Assembly (NCBI GenBank): GCA_964410215.1
Contig: CAYPHA010000029.1
Coordinates: 1-54,061, forward strand
From: CAYPHA01 sp964410215
GTDB lineage: Bacteria > Calditrichota > Calditrichia > Calditrichales > CAYPHA01
DNA: 54,061 nucleotides
Direction: 5' to 3'
The position numbers were made by a program, and so were the translations under genes. The notes under the pieces are model-generated. The model made no database searches. It saw only the letters and a program-made list of their open reading frames with translations, and was not told the DNA's origin. Positions 43,154 through 51,246 of this stretch are shown piece after piece (within the stretch, counting starts at the first letter, position 1; each line of letters opens with the position of its first letter).

Positions 43154-44758
43154 TTATACAACGGGTCCTGCATTTTTAACTTCGTCTGCAACAAAGTCCT
43201 CGTATTGACGGAAATTATCCCTGAAACGTTGTGCCAGTTCCAAAGCTTTTTTATCGTATGCTTCTTTGTCTTCCCAGGTATTTTTCGGCATGAGCACCTC
43301 CTGTGGAACGTCCGGACAGGATTCAGGAACGGACAATCCAAAAACAGGATCCTGGCCATAGGTGACATCGTTCAGCTTGCCGTCGAGAGCGGCATTTAAC
43401 AGGGCGCGGGTGTGTTTAATCGAAATGCGGTGTCCAATTCCGTAAGGCCCTCCGGTCCAGCCCGTATTCACAAGCCAGCAGTCTACATTGTGGTCCTTAA
43501 TTTTCTGTTCGAGTAATTTGGCATACTCACTGGGATGCAGTGGCATGAAGGGTGCACCGAAACAGGTACTGAAGGTTGCCTGCGGTTCGGTGACGCCCCG
43601 TTCCGTCCCGGCAACTTTAGCGGTGTATCCCAGAAGAAACTGATAAGAAGCCTGGGCGGGGGTCAGTTTTGAAATGGGCGGAAGAACACCGAATGCATCG
43701 GCTGTCAGAAAAATAATATTCGACGGATGTTTACCTTTACCGTCCGTCACAATATTGTCCAGGTGTGTAATCGGATAGGCCGCCCGGGTATTTTCCGTGA
43801 AGGTATCGTCATCCAGATCCGGAATCCGTGTATAGGAATCGATTTGCACATTTTCCAGAATGGTGCCGAATTTTCTGGTGGTTTCAAAGATCTGGGGTTC
43901 GGCCTCTTTTGAGAGACGAATAACTTTTGCGTAACAGCCGCCCTCAAAATTAAAAATGCCATCATCGCTCCAGGCATGTTCATCATCACCGATCAGGGCA
44001 CGTTTTGGATCGGCTGACAGGGTAGTCTTGCCTGTTCCGGAAAGACCAAAGAACAGGGCGGTATCTCCCTTTTCGCCGACGTTGGCGCTGCAATGCATCG
44101 ATAAGACTTTCTTCTGGGGGAGGAGAAAATTCATAAGTGAAAAAGCGGATTTCTTAATTTCACCGGCATAACTCGTACCGCCGATGAGGATCAGTTTTTT
44201 CCCGAAATTAACCAGGATAAAAGCCTCGGAATTGGTACCGTCAAGTGTAGGAACGGCGTGGAATTTGGGCAGGTCGATAATCGTATATTCCGGTGTAAAT
44301 CCACTTAATTTATCCTTATCACGAATGCGGATGAACATATTGCGGGTAAACTGCGAATGCCACGCATATTCGGTAATAACGCGTACGGGGACACGATACT
44401 TTTCCTCGGCGCCGACATAACAGTCCTGAACGAAAATATCATTACCCTGCAGGTATGCCAGGATGCGATGCCAGACCAGTTCGAACTTATGCGCATCGAT
44501 TGGACGATTAATTTTACCCCAGTTGATTTTATCTTCCGTGCTGGGTTCTTTGACGATGAATTTATCATTGGGCGACCGTCCGGTGATACTGCCTGTTCGA
44601 ACAATGAGTGGCCCCAGGTGGGCCATTAAACCTTCCCGCCGCCGGATAACCTGCTCGTATAGTGAGGCGGTTGGTAAATTCCAATAGATATTATTTACAT
44701 TTTTAATACCCAGGTATTCGAGATTCATCTGCCCTTCTACTTCATGTTGTGAACTCAT
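43154..44758 (-). CDS. pckA: Phosphoenolpyruvate carboxykinase (ATP)
   Basis: Gluconeogenic enzyme converting oxaloacetate and ATP to PEP, CO2 and ADP. The ATP-type family is shown by RTGSITGRSPNDKFIV near the N-terminus, GGTSYAGEIKKSAF, and the P-loop GLSGTGKTTLSADP with the metal block LIGDDEHAW. NTGWTGGPYGIGHRISI comes late in the chain. 534 residues, full length. Ribosome site GGAGG 5-6 nt before ATG 44758. Alone on its strand here, with the strong epimerase-side hairpin just after its stop; consistent with growth on peptides or organic acids. Confidence 0.97.
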   Translation of the reverse strand: MSSQHEVEGQMNLEYLGIKNVNNIYWNLPTASLYEQVIRRREGLMAHLGPLIVRTGSITGRSPNDKFIVKEPSTEDKINWGKINRPIDAHKFELVWHRILAYLQGNDIFVQDCYVGAEEKYRVPVRVITEYAWHSQFTRNMFIRIRDKDKLSGFTPEYTIIDLPKFHAVPTLDGTNSEAFILVNFGKKLILIGGTSYAGEIKKSAFSLMNFLLPQKKVLSMHCSANVGEKGDTALFFGLSGTGKTTLSADPKRALIGDDEHAWSDDGIFNFEGGCYAKVIRLSKEAEPQIFETTRKFGTILENVQIDSYTRIPDLDDDTFTENTRAAYPITHLDNIVTDGKGKHPSNIIFLTADAFGVLPPISKLTPAQASYQFLLGYTAKVAGTERGVTEPQATFSTCFGAPFMPLHPSEYAKLLEQKIKDHNVDCWLVNTGWTGGPYGIGHRISIKHTRALLNAALDGKLNDVTYGQDPVFGLSVPESCPDVPQEVLMPKNTWEDKEAYDKKALELAQRFRDNFRQYEDFVADEVKNAGPVV

Positions 44759-44867
44759 AAATCCTCCACTTTGAAGGTTGATTTGTATCGTATCTCCGGC
44801 TGTTTTTAACGGATTGGTTTAATATTATGCATTATTTAAATACATTCAAGTTTTAAACAGAAAATAA

Positions 44868-45467
44868 TTATAATGCCGATTGTCCCCATTTCGAATTAAA
44901 AACAAGGTCAGCCAGATCATAGCGACTGCGGGGTGTGGTTTCACTTTCGGCCAGGTTTTCGGGCAGAATTCCCGGGTCACCCAGATAGCCGGCGGCACAA
45001 ACCGTAATGGGAGTGAAATCGTCAGGAATGGAAAATAACTTAATGGCTTCTTCAGCTTCAAAACCGGCCATCTGATGTACATAGATATTATCTTCCAGGG
45101 CCTGGATGGTAATGTAAGCTGCGGCCTGGCCACAATCGTAGATAGCATGAGCATTGTGCTTGTTGTTATGGGTGAATGTTTTTTTACCGGCTATCAGAAA
45201 CAGCAGGGGGACATTTTTACACCAGACCTTGTTTCCTTCCTTCAGGGTCGAAAACAATTTTTCAAAGCTGTCGTCTTTACCACGTTCGCCGATAATAAAA
45301 CGCCAGGGTTGTTCATTGAAGCACGAAGCGGACCAGCGAGCTGCTTCGAACATGCGAATTAATTTTTCACGTTCGATCGGCTTATCCTTATAAGCCCTGG
45401 GACTCCAGCGGTTTTTCAGCAATTGCATAATATCGATTTCGGTGCGGGCTGTTTTTACAGTTTTCAT
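44868..45467 (-). CDS. Nitroreductase-family flavoprotein
   Basis: FMN-dependent NAD(P)H oxidoreductase. Typical blocks: LLKNRWSPRAYKDKPIE (FMN phosphate binding), ARWSASCFNEQPWRFI, DCGQAAAYITIQALE, and the C-terminal AAGYLGDPGILPENL. 199 residues, single domain, cytoplasmic. Members reduce nitroaromatics, quinones or flavins; physiological substrates are usually unknown. Its start is 3 bp after the metallophosphoesterase stop, so the two are cotranscribed. Confidence 0.88.
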   Translation of the reverse strand: MKTVKTARTEIDIMQLLKNRWSPRAYKDKPIEREKLIRMFEAARWSASCFNEQPWRFIIGERGKDDSFEKLFSTLKEGNKVWCKNVPLLFLIAGKKTFTHNNKHNAHAIYDCGQAAAYITIQALEDNIYVHQMAGFEAEEAIKLFSIPDDFTPITVCAAGYLGDPGILPENLAESETTPRSRYDLADLVFNSKWGQSAL

Positions 45468-45470
45468 CTG

Positions 45471-46649
45471 TTATCCCTTTTTTAGCGTAATCAATGGCGC
45501 CTCTGCCGGGCAACCCAGACGAAACGGGAACCAGTGGCCGACACCGGCAGAAGTGTACAGATTTGTTTTCCTTTTACGATAACTCCCCCACAAATAGTTA
45601 CCCGGTGCCACCGGTTCAAAAACACTGCGTCCGTTCATTCCCATCTGACCACCATGTGTATGACCGGACAGTACCAGATCCAAATGATGTTTTGAGGCAA
45701 CATCCAGTGCCCTCGGTCTGTGACTCATGAGGATTTTAAAACTGTTTTCAGGAGCGTCGCGCAGGGCCATCTTGATAGAATTATCTAGAAAGGCATGAAT
45801 ATCCTTGCGCATCGTCACGGGATCATCGGCTCCGGCAATATATAGAGGGGTTTCATGAACACTTACAGCACTACCTTCATTTGTCAGTAATGGTATGCCA
45901 CCTTTTTCAATCGATCGCTTTACCTGATTTATACCGCGGTGATATTCATGATTTCCAAGTGATACAAACTTTGGAAAAGGTGTTTTCAGCTGGTCGATCA
46001 GATGGAGTGCATCCGTTAGCTGTGAAAGATCATCCGCCACATCACCGGTTATCAACACGGTGTCAATTTGTTTTGATTCGAGATTAATTAATAGCTTTTC
46101 AAGGTCATCAAGATTAAAATAATATCCCAGGTGCAGATCACTTAAATGGAGTATACGGAATCCATCGAGTGAATCGGGCAGACCAGGATAACGGAATGCA
46201 ATTTCCGGCAGCTGAACCCTATCAAAAGATTTTGCGACACCTGTACCGCTTGATCCCAAAGCCAGCAGGGGTAGAAAGGCGGCGCCGGTTTTTAAAGCCT
46301 GGCGTCGACCGTTATCAACAGGAATGGGTTCTCTCAGTTTTCGAACCGAATCATATAATTTTTTGAATGCCATAGAAAGCGGAAGCGTCCCGATTAGAAG
46401 GATATTGGTCATTATTAACAAACTGGTGCCTGTAACACCGACAATGAGTACGATTCTGATGCCGGTATACGCACCGGCTACCCAGAGCGCAATAAAAACT
46501 AATAATCCATAGAGCTGGTAACGTGTGGAGTGGTGGATAATTTTGGAATCCCATATTTTGCGATTAGTGATTCTTAACAGGCGGGAAGCCAATAATGGTA
46601 TAACCACTGCAATGGTCATAAGAAAAACAATGAAAAATAAAATACGCAT
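45471..46649 (-). CDS. Membrane-anchored metallophosphoesterase (YkuE/calcineurin-like)
   Basis: Four hydrophobic helices in the first ~120 residues, then a Tat-like stretch RRQALKTGAAFLPLLALG and a calcineurin-type phosphoesterase. Metal-binding motifs run in order: LHLSDLHLG, ITGDVADDL, SLGNHEYHRG, LMSHRPRALD and LSGHTHGGQMG. The tail GVGHWFPFRLGCPAEAPLITL is typical of the YkuE-like group, some of which cleave UDP-sugars or envelope phospholipids. 392 residues. It heads a two-gene unit with the nitroreductase. Confidence 0.88.
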   Translation of the reverse strand: MRILFFIVFLMTIAVVIPLLASRLLRITNRKIWDSKIIHHSTRYQLYGLLVFIALWVAGAYTGIRIVLIVGVTGTSLLIMTNILLIGTLPLSMAFKKLYDSVRKLREPIPVDNGRRQALKTGAAFLPLLALGSSGTGVAKSFDRVQLPEIAFRYPGLPDSLDGFRILHLSDLHLGYYFNLDDLEKLLINLESKQIDTVLITGDVADDLSQLTDALHLIDQLKTPFPKFVSLGNHEYHRGINQVKRSIEKGGIPLLTNEGSAVSVHETPLYIAGADDPVTMRKDIHAFLDNSIKMALRDAPENSFKILMSHRPRALDVASKHHLDLVLSGHTHGGQMGMNGRSVFEPVAPGNYLWGSYRKRKTNLYTSAGVGHWFPFRLGCPAEAPLITLKKG

Positions 46650-46711
46650 CTTAATAAATCCGATTAATAAAACCTACTACATACTAATTCGATTAAGACA
46701 CGTTATATTCC

Positions 46712-46749
46712 CGTAATGATGTTGTGATGTTTGTGTTAACATCATTACG
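46712..46749 (-). terminator. Perfect 12-bp inverted repeat overlapping the stop of the GroES-like gene
   Basis: CGTAATGATGTT (46712-46723) is exactly complementary to AACATCATTACG (46738-46749), with a 14-nt spacer. The stem includes the stop codon of the GroES-like gene on the minus strand and sits ~65 bp before the metallophosphoesterase start. No U-run follows, so it may be a Rho-type or attenuation hairpin, or an operator for the gene downstream. Confidence 0.55.
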
Positions 46750-47140
46750 AATCATGTCCCACATCAGGATTGAGGGTATCCAGGATACTTTCCCGAACCA
46801 GAATCAGAATGGCGGCATGTGGAACAATCAGGTACGATTCATTTTCGAATTCGATCTCAATAGCGGCTTTACGAAGAAACAAAGCATAATCGCCTTCTTC
46901 GGCCTGGAGGGGAAGGTATTTCGGTTCTGACTGTGATGATTCCCACGGTTCTTCGGATAGAGCAGAAGGATCGGGAAGGGGGTATCCTGGTCCGACCCGA
47001 TATACAAATCCTCCCTGGATCTTCTCCTTGGACTCGACGCCCTGGGGGAGGTATAAGCCAAAAGACGTTTTATCTTTCGAGGGATCGGGTTTGATTAGCA
47101 GCCGATCACCCACGACTATGAGTTGTTTCAATTTTTTCAT
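46745..47140 (-). CDS. GroES-like co-chaperone family protein
   Basis: Resembles the GroES/Cpn10 beta-barrel: LIVVGDRLLIKPD at the N-terminus, an LPQG segment where the mobile loop would be, GGFVYRVGPGYPLPDPS, GDYALFLRKAAIEIEFENESYLIVPHA, and a final strand ILILVRESI. At 131 residues it exceeds GroES (~97) because of a Pro/Ser/Glu-rich insertion (about residues 57-80). The canonical GGIVLP mobile loop is not conserved, so GroEL binding is doubtful. No groEL lies nearby. Likely a paralogue with a separate role. Confidence 0.7.
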   Translation of the reverse strand: MKKLKQLIVVGDRLLIKPDPSKDKTSFGLYLPQGVESKEKIQGGFVYRVGPGYPLPDPSALSEEPWESSQSEPKYLPLQAEEGDYALFLRKAAIEIEFENESYLIVPHAAILILVRESILDTLNPDVGHDS

Positions 47141-47366
47141 GGTGTAAACGAAGCGTTTTTGACGGCGTTTTTATTTGTACTGAATATAAAGAAAAATATG
47201 TTACTTATGTAATAAAGTTCAAAAGTACTCCAGAGCATTTAACAAAAGATCAATCATTTTCATATCAAAACCTTAAAGATGTTGGTGGATATAGTTGCTT
47301 AAAGGGGGGCTTATTGGTTGAAATAAGCCAGGATTTTTTATGGAATTTTGCTAAAAACGGCATCAT
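47141..47366. other. Intergenic region before the RAYT gene
   Basis: AT-rich DNA between the divergent GroES-like and transposase genes. It carries a GGGGGG stretch at 47303-47308 before an in-frame TTG at 47314, which could be an alternative, poorer start for the transposase. No gene, tRNA or terminator is recognised. Confidence 0.35.
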
Positions 47367-47392
47367 GTATTGCGACATTAATGTCGCAATAC
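47367..47392. repeat. Perfect 26-bp palindrome next to the RAYT gene (candidate REP element)
   Basis: The 13-base arm GTATTGCGACATT (47367-47379) is followed directly by its exact reverse complement, giving a 26-bp palindrome ending at 47392, eight bases before the RAYT ATG. REP-type palindromes are the substrates of RAYT transposases and usually flank the gene. Only this copy was noticed in the window. Confidence 0.7.
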
Positions 47393-47400
47393 GCATTGCT

Positions 47401-48072
47401 ATGAAACAAAAATCAGTCTATTACAAGCGAACCCTTCCCCACATCCATCCCACCGATGGTATATTTTTTATAACCTTCCGACTGGCAGGTTCCCTTCCCG
47501 GATATGTCATCCGAAATTTGCAAAAAGAAAGGGAAAGACAAATTATCAAGTTACGTCTTAACCAAAACCGTAAAGCATTAAAAGAAGCAAGATACTATAT
47601 CAATCTTCGGTTTTTCAAAAAGTATGACGAAATCCTGGATGGTAAAAAATCCGGGCCGGTCTGGTTAAAAGAAAATCTGATCGCCAAAGCCGTGGCTCAA
47701 TGCCTTCATAATTATGACCGTATTCGTTATGACCTCTATGCGTATTGTATTATGCCAAATCATGTCCATATCGTAATAAGTTCGATCGGATATGATTATA
47801 GTCAAATAATCGATCACGCCGGTAAAACCAATAACTATCCTGTTACGGATTGCCTCCGGCTTCTCAAAGGGAGCACGGCAAGGAAGTGTAATCAAATTTT
47901 ACAAAGGACCGGTGCCTTCTGGCATCACGAAAGCTATGATCACTATGTAAGAAATGAAAAGGAATTGTTTAATATCATAGAATATATGCACAATAATCCC
48001 GTGAAGGCTGGGCTGGTTAATGACCCTGAAGAATGGAAGCATTTTTTTATGAACAAGGAAATTCAGTTATAA
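47401..48072 (+). CDS. REP-associated tyrosine transposase (RAYT, Y1/HUH superfamily)
   Basis: Single-strand DNA endonuclease related to IS200/IS605 TnpA but domesticated to act on REP palindromes. The core has ITFRLAGSLP near the start, the HUH metal motif MPNHVHIVI, and the late block YDHYVRNEKELFNIIEYMHNNPVKAGLV that contains the candidate catalytic Tyr. The start is placed at ATG 47401 so that the palindrome stays outside the gene; ATG 47365 and TTG 47314 are in frame but would code through the palindrome. 223 residues, intact. No terminal inverted repeats or target duplications define an insertion sequence. Confidence 0.85.
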   Translation: MKQKSVYYKRTLPHIHPTDGIFFITFRLAGSLPGYVIRNLQKERERQIIKLRLNQNRKALKEARYYINLRFFKKYDEILDGKKSGPVWLKENLIAKAVAQCLHNYDRIRYDLYAYCIMPNHVHIVISSIGYDYSQIIDHAGKTNNYPVTDCLRLLKGSTARKCNQILQRTGAFWHHESYDHYVRNEKELFNIIEYMHNNPVKAGLVNDPEEWKHFFMNKEIQL

Positions 48073-48121
48073 GATGCGTATATTTTTGACAAATAGTTAT
48101 AAGAGGAGAAATCCTTATATT

Positions 48122-48145
48122 CCAGTAAAGTGCTTGAATTACTGG
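48122..48145. repeat. Small inverted repeat between the RAYT gene and the phosphohexomutase gene
   Basis: CCAGTAA (48122-48128) pairs with TTACTGG (48139-48145) over a 10-nt loop, 50 bp after the transposase stop. It has no sequence likeness to the 26-bp palindrome. It may be a terminator without U-run or a second recognition site. Confidence 0.3.
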
Positions 48146-48203
48146 GATGTAAGGTGTAAATTTTTCATTTTATCAACAGTTTCTTCAAGAAAACGGAGGT
48201 AAT

Positions 48204-49556
48204 GTGTCTACTTTAATGGTTTCTATTTCAGGAATTCGCGGTGAAATCGGCAGCTCGCTTACCCCTGCCGTTGTCCAAAAATTTACGCTGGCATTTGGAA
48301 CCTATTTAAAAGGTGGCACGGTTGTGGTGGGCAGAGATTCACGCGTTTCCGGTCCGTTTATTCTCGATATTGTCAAAGGATGCCTGGTGGCAACGGGATG
48401 CCGTGTCATTGAAATAGGAATTGTCCCAACACCCACCGTTCAAATGGCGGTGGAATATCATAAAGCTGCAGGTGGAATCGCCATTACGGCAAGCCATAAT
48501 CCGATACAGTGGAATGGATTGAAGTTTATGGATGCAGACGGACGCTTTCTCAGTCCGGCGAGGGCGGAAGAAGTCTTTAAAATGGCGGATGAAAGCACCT
48601 TCAGTCTTAAAGAATGGGGTGAGCTTGGCAGTCTTGTCACTGATGATCAGGCGAATCAACGGCATATTGAATCCATAAAAGAATTATCATATATCGATGT
48701 TGAAGCGTTACGTAAAAGACAATTTAAAGTCGCCGTAGATACAGTAAATGGAGCCGGGGGCGTCATTATCCCACAGTTGCTCGAAGAACTGGGCTGTCAC
48801 GTTTTCGCTGTTAATCAGGAGCCTGATGGGAAATTTGCCCATACCCCGGAACCGCTACCGGAAAATTTGACACAACTCAGCGATGCAGTAAAAGCAAACA
48901 AGGCCGACATTGGCTTCGCAATTGACCCCGATGTGGACCGCTGTGCCATTGTGGATAATGAGGGACGCCCGATTGGGGAAGAATATACCCTTGTTATGGC
49001 TGTAAAGTTATTGTTTTCAAAAAAAATGGGAAGGATGGCCATTAATATGTCAACCTCCAGAGCATCGGAGGATATTGCCAAGTATTATAATGGTATGGTT
49101 GTGAGAAGTAAAGTCGGTGAAATCAATGTGGCAGAAAAAATGAAAGAGATTGATGCCTTCATCGGTGGCGAAGGCAATGGCGGAGTGATTTTACCAGAAC
49201 TACATACCGGGCGCGATGCCCCGGTTGCCGTGGCCCTGACCCTTCAACACCTTATGGAGTTTGGTGGCACCTTGAGAGAACTATTTCTTTCGCTTCCTCA
49301 ATATACGATCGTCAAACAGAAAGTGAATATCGAGGGTCTTAATCCGGATGAAGTAATCGAAAATCTGGCTGAAAAATACAAAAATGAAAAAATAAATCTT
49401 CTGGATGGTCTAAAAATCGATTTCCCCGAAAGCTGGGTTCATCTCAGGAAGTCCAATACCGAGCCGATTGTCCGTGTCATCGCAGAAGCACATACGGAGC
49501 AAGAAGCCAGAGAACTTGCGGATAAATTTATGGATGAAATTAAGTCCATTTTGTAA
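48204..49556 (+). CDS. glmM: Phosphohexomutase, probable phosphoglucosamine mutase
   Basis: Alpha-D-phosphohexomutase moving phosphate between C6 and C1 of a hexose. The catalytic phosphoserine is Ser97 in ITASHNP. The metal loop is IDPDVDRCAI, the sugar loop GEGNGGVI, and the phosphate loop near the end RKSNTEPIVRVIAE. Opening SGIRGEIG and the 450-residue length suit GlmM/phosphomannomutase of the archaeal-like or FCB type, so specificity (glucosamine, mannose or glucose phosphate) is not certain. The start is GTG 48204 with GGAGGT before it; the overlapping ATG 48202 gives a four-codon frame. First of the mutase-deoC-rsgA-GHL10 run. Confidence 0.88.
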   Translation: MSTLMVSISGIRGEIGSSLTPAVVQKFTLAFGTYLKGGTVVVGRDSRVSGPFILDIVKGCLVATGCRVIEIGIVPTPTVQMAVEYHKAAGGIAITASHNPIQWNGLKFMDADGRFLSPARAEEVFKMADESTFSLKEWGELGSLVTDDQANQRHIESIKELSYIDVEALRKRQFKVAVDTVNGAGGVIIPQLLEELGCHVFAVNQEPDGKFAHTPEPLPENLTQLSDAVKANKADIGFAIDPDVDRCAIVDNEGRPIGEEYTLVMAVKLLFSKKMGRMAINMSTSRASEDIAKYYNGMVVRSKVGEINVAEKMKEIDAFIGGEGNGGVILPELHTGRDAPVAVALTLQHLMEFGGTLRELFLSLPQYTIVKQKVNIEGLNPDEVIENLAEKYKNEKINLLDGLKIDFPESWVHLRKSNTEPIVRVIAEAHTEQEARELADKFMDEIKSIL

Positions 49557-49582
49557 ACGCATATATACTCTAAGGATATTTT

Positions 49583-50437
49583 ATGTCCAGTATTACTCCG
49601 GATATTGTAGAACAGATTATTTCTCAGGTTATTACGGAAAGCGGAATTGAAAATAACCAGAGCTGCCGTGTATGCCAAAAAGAAACACAGCCCTTTACGT
49701 ACGATGGAGCTAATGATCTCGTCTCCTTCGGAGCAAGTCGCATAGGAGCGGTATCCCCTACCTGTCCGCCCAAATATGAAATGGCCCGCTGGATAGACCA
49801 TACGGTATTGAAAGCCAATGCCGTTAAAAGCGATATCGAGCTAGCCTGCCGGGAAGCAAAAGAAAATAATTTCGCCTCGGTCTGTGTTAATCCAACCTGG
49901 GTCTCCCTTGTATGGACACTCCTTCGCAGTTCAAATGTAAAAGTATGTACCGTTGTTGGCTTCCCCCTCGGCGCAACATTGCCCGAGGTGAAAGCTGCTG
50001 AAACGCAGCAAGTTGTTGACATGGGAGCTGATGAAGTTGATATGGTTATCAATATTGGAGCATTGAAATCCGGAGACCTGGAATTAGTGGAACGCGATAT
50101 CCGGGCGGTTGTCCGTGCCGCCGGCAGACGCATTGTTAAGGTGATTCTCGAAACCTGCCTGTTAAGTGATGAGGAGAAAATTACAGCCTGCCTGATCGCA
50201 CAGCGTTCGGGAGCAAATTTTGTTAAGACCTCCACCGGTTTCAGTAGTGCCGGCGCCACAGTCAAAGATGTTGCCCTTATGCGTAAAGTTGTAGGCCATG
50301 CAATGGGCGTAAAAGCGAGTGGCGGTGTTCGGTCCTATGATGAAGCCTGCAAAATGGTGGAAGCCGGCGCCACACGGATCGGTGCAAGCGCCAGCGTTGC
50401 AATAGTGGGGAACGGACACATGGTGAACACCAGATAA
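49583..50437 (+). CDS. deoC: Deoxyribose-phosphate aldolase with ~65-residue N-terminal extension
   Basis: Class I aldolase: deoxyribose-5-phosphate to glyceraldehyde-3-phosphate and acetaldehyde. The TIM-barrel core starts at ARWIDHTVLKANA (about residue 72). The Schiff-base Lys215 is in FVKTSTGF, with partner residues in VDMVINIGAL and GVKASGGVRS. The extra N-terminus is a predicted amphipathic helix, ITPDIVEQIISQVI, then a CRVCQK cysteine pair and a flexible linker. Standard DeoC lacks this. The layout resembles encapsulation peptides of enzymes targeted into bacterial microcompartments, though no shell gene is in the window. It lies 26 bp after the mutase and 9 bp before rsgA. Confidence 0.92.
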   Translation: MSSITPDIVEQIISQVITESGIENNQSCRVCQKETQPFTYDGANDLVSFGASRIGAVSPTCPPKYEMARWIDHTVLKANAVKSDIELACREAKENNFASVCVNPTWVSLVWTLLRSSNVKVCTVVGFPLGATLPEVKAAETQQVVDMGADEVDMVINIGALKSGDLELVERDIRAVVRAAGRRIVKVILETCLLSDEEKITACLIAQRSGANFVKTSTGFSSAGATVKDVALMRKVVGHAMGVKASGGVRSYDEACKMVEAGATRIGASASVAIVGNGHMVNTR

Positions 50438-50446
50438 AAACCTGAA

Positions 50447-51235
50447 ATGAAGCGACTTAATAAACAACAAAAACAAAAAATTAAGTATGATATCCGGGAT
50501 AAGTATAACCGTGAAGCGAAGAAGAAAATGATTCACGGAAAGCTTCCCAAATACCTCGAGCATCATGTACCTTACATAAGAAAGCTGGCGCCAAATCTGG
50601 ATCAGTTGCTTATCGTCGCTTCATTCGTATCCCCTCCCCTGAAAACAGGCATGGTGGATCGGTTCCTTGTATTGACAGAGTTGGAAGAGATTGAGCCCGT
50701 AATCTGCTTCAATAAAACAGATCTGGTTGCGGACCCCCGGAATATCGATGAACAGGTGCAGATCTACAGAAAAATCGGATACAAAGTACTTGCTACATCT
50801 GCCATCACCGGTGAGCATACCAGTCAGTTGAAAGAAGCTCTCAGAGGAAAACGAACCGCGCTGGCCGGTCACTCAGGCGTCGGTAAAAGCAGCCTCCTTA
50901 ATGTAATCGCTCCGGATCTTAATCTCGAAGTGGGTGAAATAAGTGATTACACGAATAAAGGAAAGCATACTACGACGCGTATACGTGTATTCAAAATGGA
51001 TGATGATACGGAAGTCATCGATTTGCCTGGTATAAAATTGCTTGATTTTATTGATATCCATCGGGATGAGGCACGTTACTACTTCAGAGAATTCCTGGAA
51101 TTTGCCGATGAATGCCGGTTCCGGAATTGCCTGCATCTGACTGAAAAGGACTGTGCTGTTAAAGAAGCCCTTAAAAATGGTGGCATTGCCGAATCACGAT
51201 ATGATTCCTATGTAAACTTTACAAACAGTTTATAA
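50447..51235 (+). CDS. rsgA: Ribosome small-subunit maturation GTPase RsgA, short form
   Basis: Circularly permuted GTPase that helps late assembly of the 30S subunit. G motifs in permuted order: FNKTDLV (G4), ATSAITGEH (G5), GHSGVGKSSLLN (G1), then the G2/G3 region with TTTRI and IDLPGIKL. The C-terminal zinc motif is CRFRNCLHLTEKDC. The N-terminus is only ~50 lysine-rich residues before NLDQLLIVAS, where most RsgA proteins have an ~80-residue OB-fold, so this OB domain looks absent or drastically shortened. 262 residues against a usual 290-350. The ATG is 9 bp after deoC. Confidence 0.88.
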   Translation: MKRLNKQQKQKIKYDIRDKYNREAKKKMIHGKLPKYLEHHVPYIRKLAPNLDQLLIVASFVSPPLKTGMVDRFLVLTELEEIEPVICFNKTDLVADPRNIDEQVQIYRKIGYKVLATSAITGEHTSQLKEALRGKRTALAGHSGVGKSSLLNVIAPDLNLEVGEISDYTNKGKHTTTRIRVFKMDDDTEVIDLPGIKLLDFIDIHRDEARYYFREFLEFADECRFRNCLHLTEKDCAVKEALKNGGIAESRYDSYVNFTNSL

Positions 51236-51246
51236 GGAAAAAAAAC

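Noticed and set aside
47314..47400. Extended RAYT start through the palindrome
   Set aside because: It would translate the palindrome, and the extra residues show no likeness to the family; ATG 47401 gives the expected N-terminus.
49624..50265. Minus-strand frame of 213 codons inside deoC
   Set aside because: Mirror of the aldolase coding sequence; no signal, no start site, biased composition.
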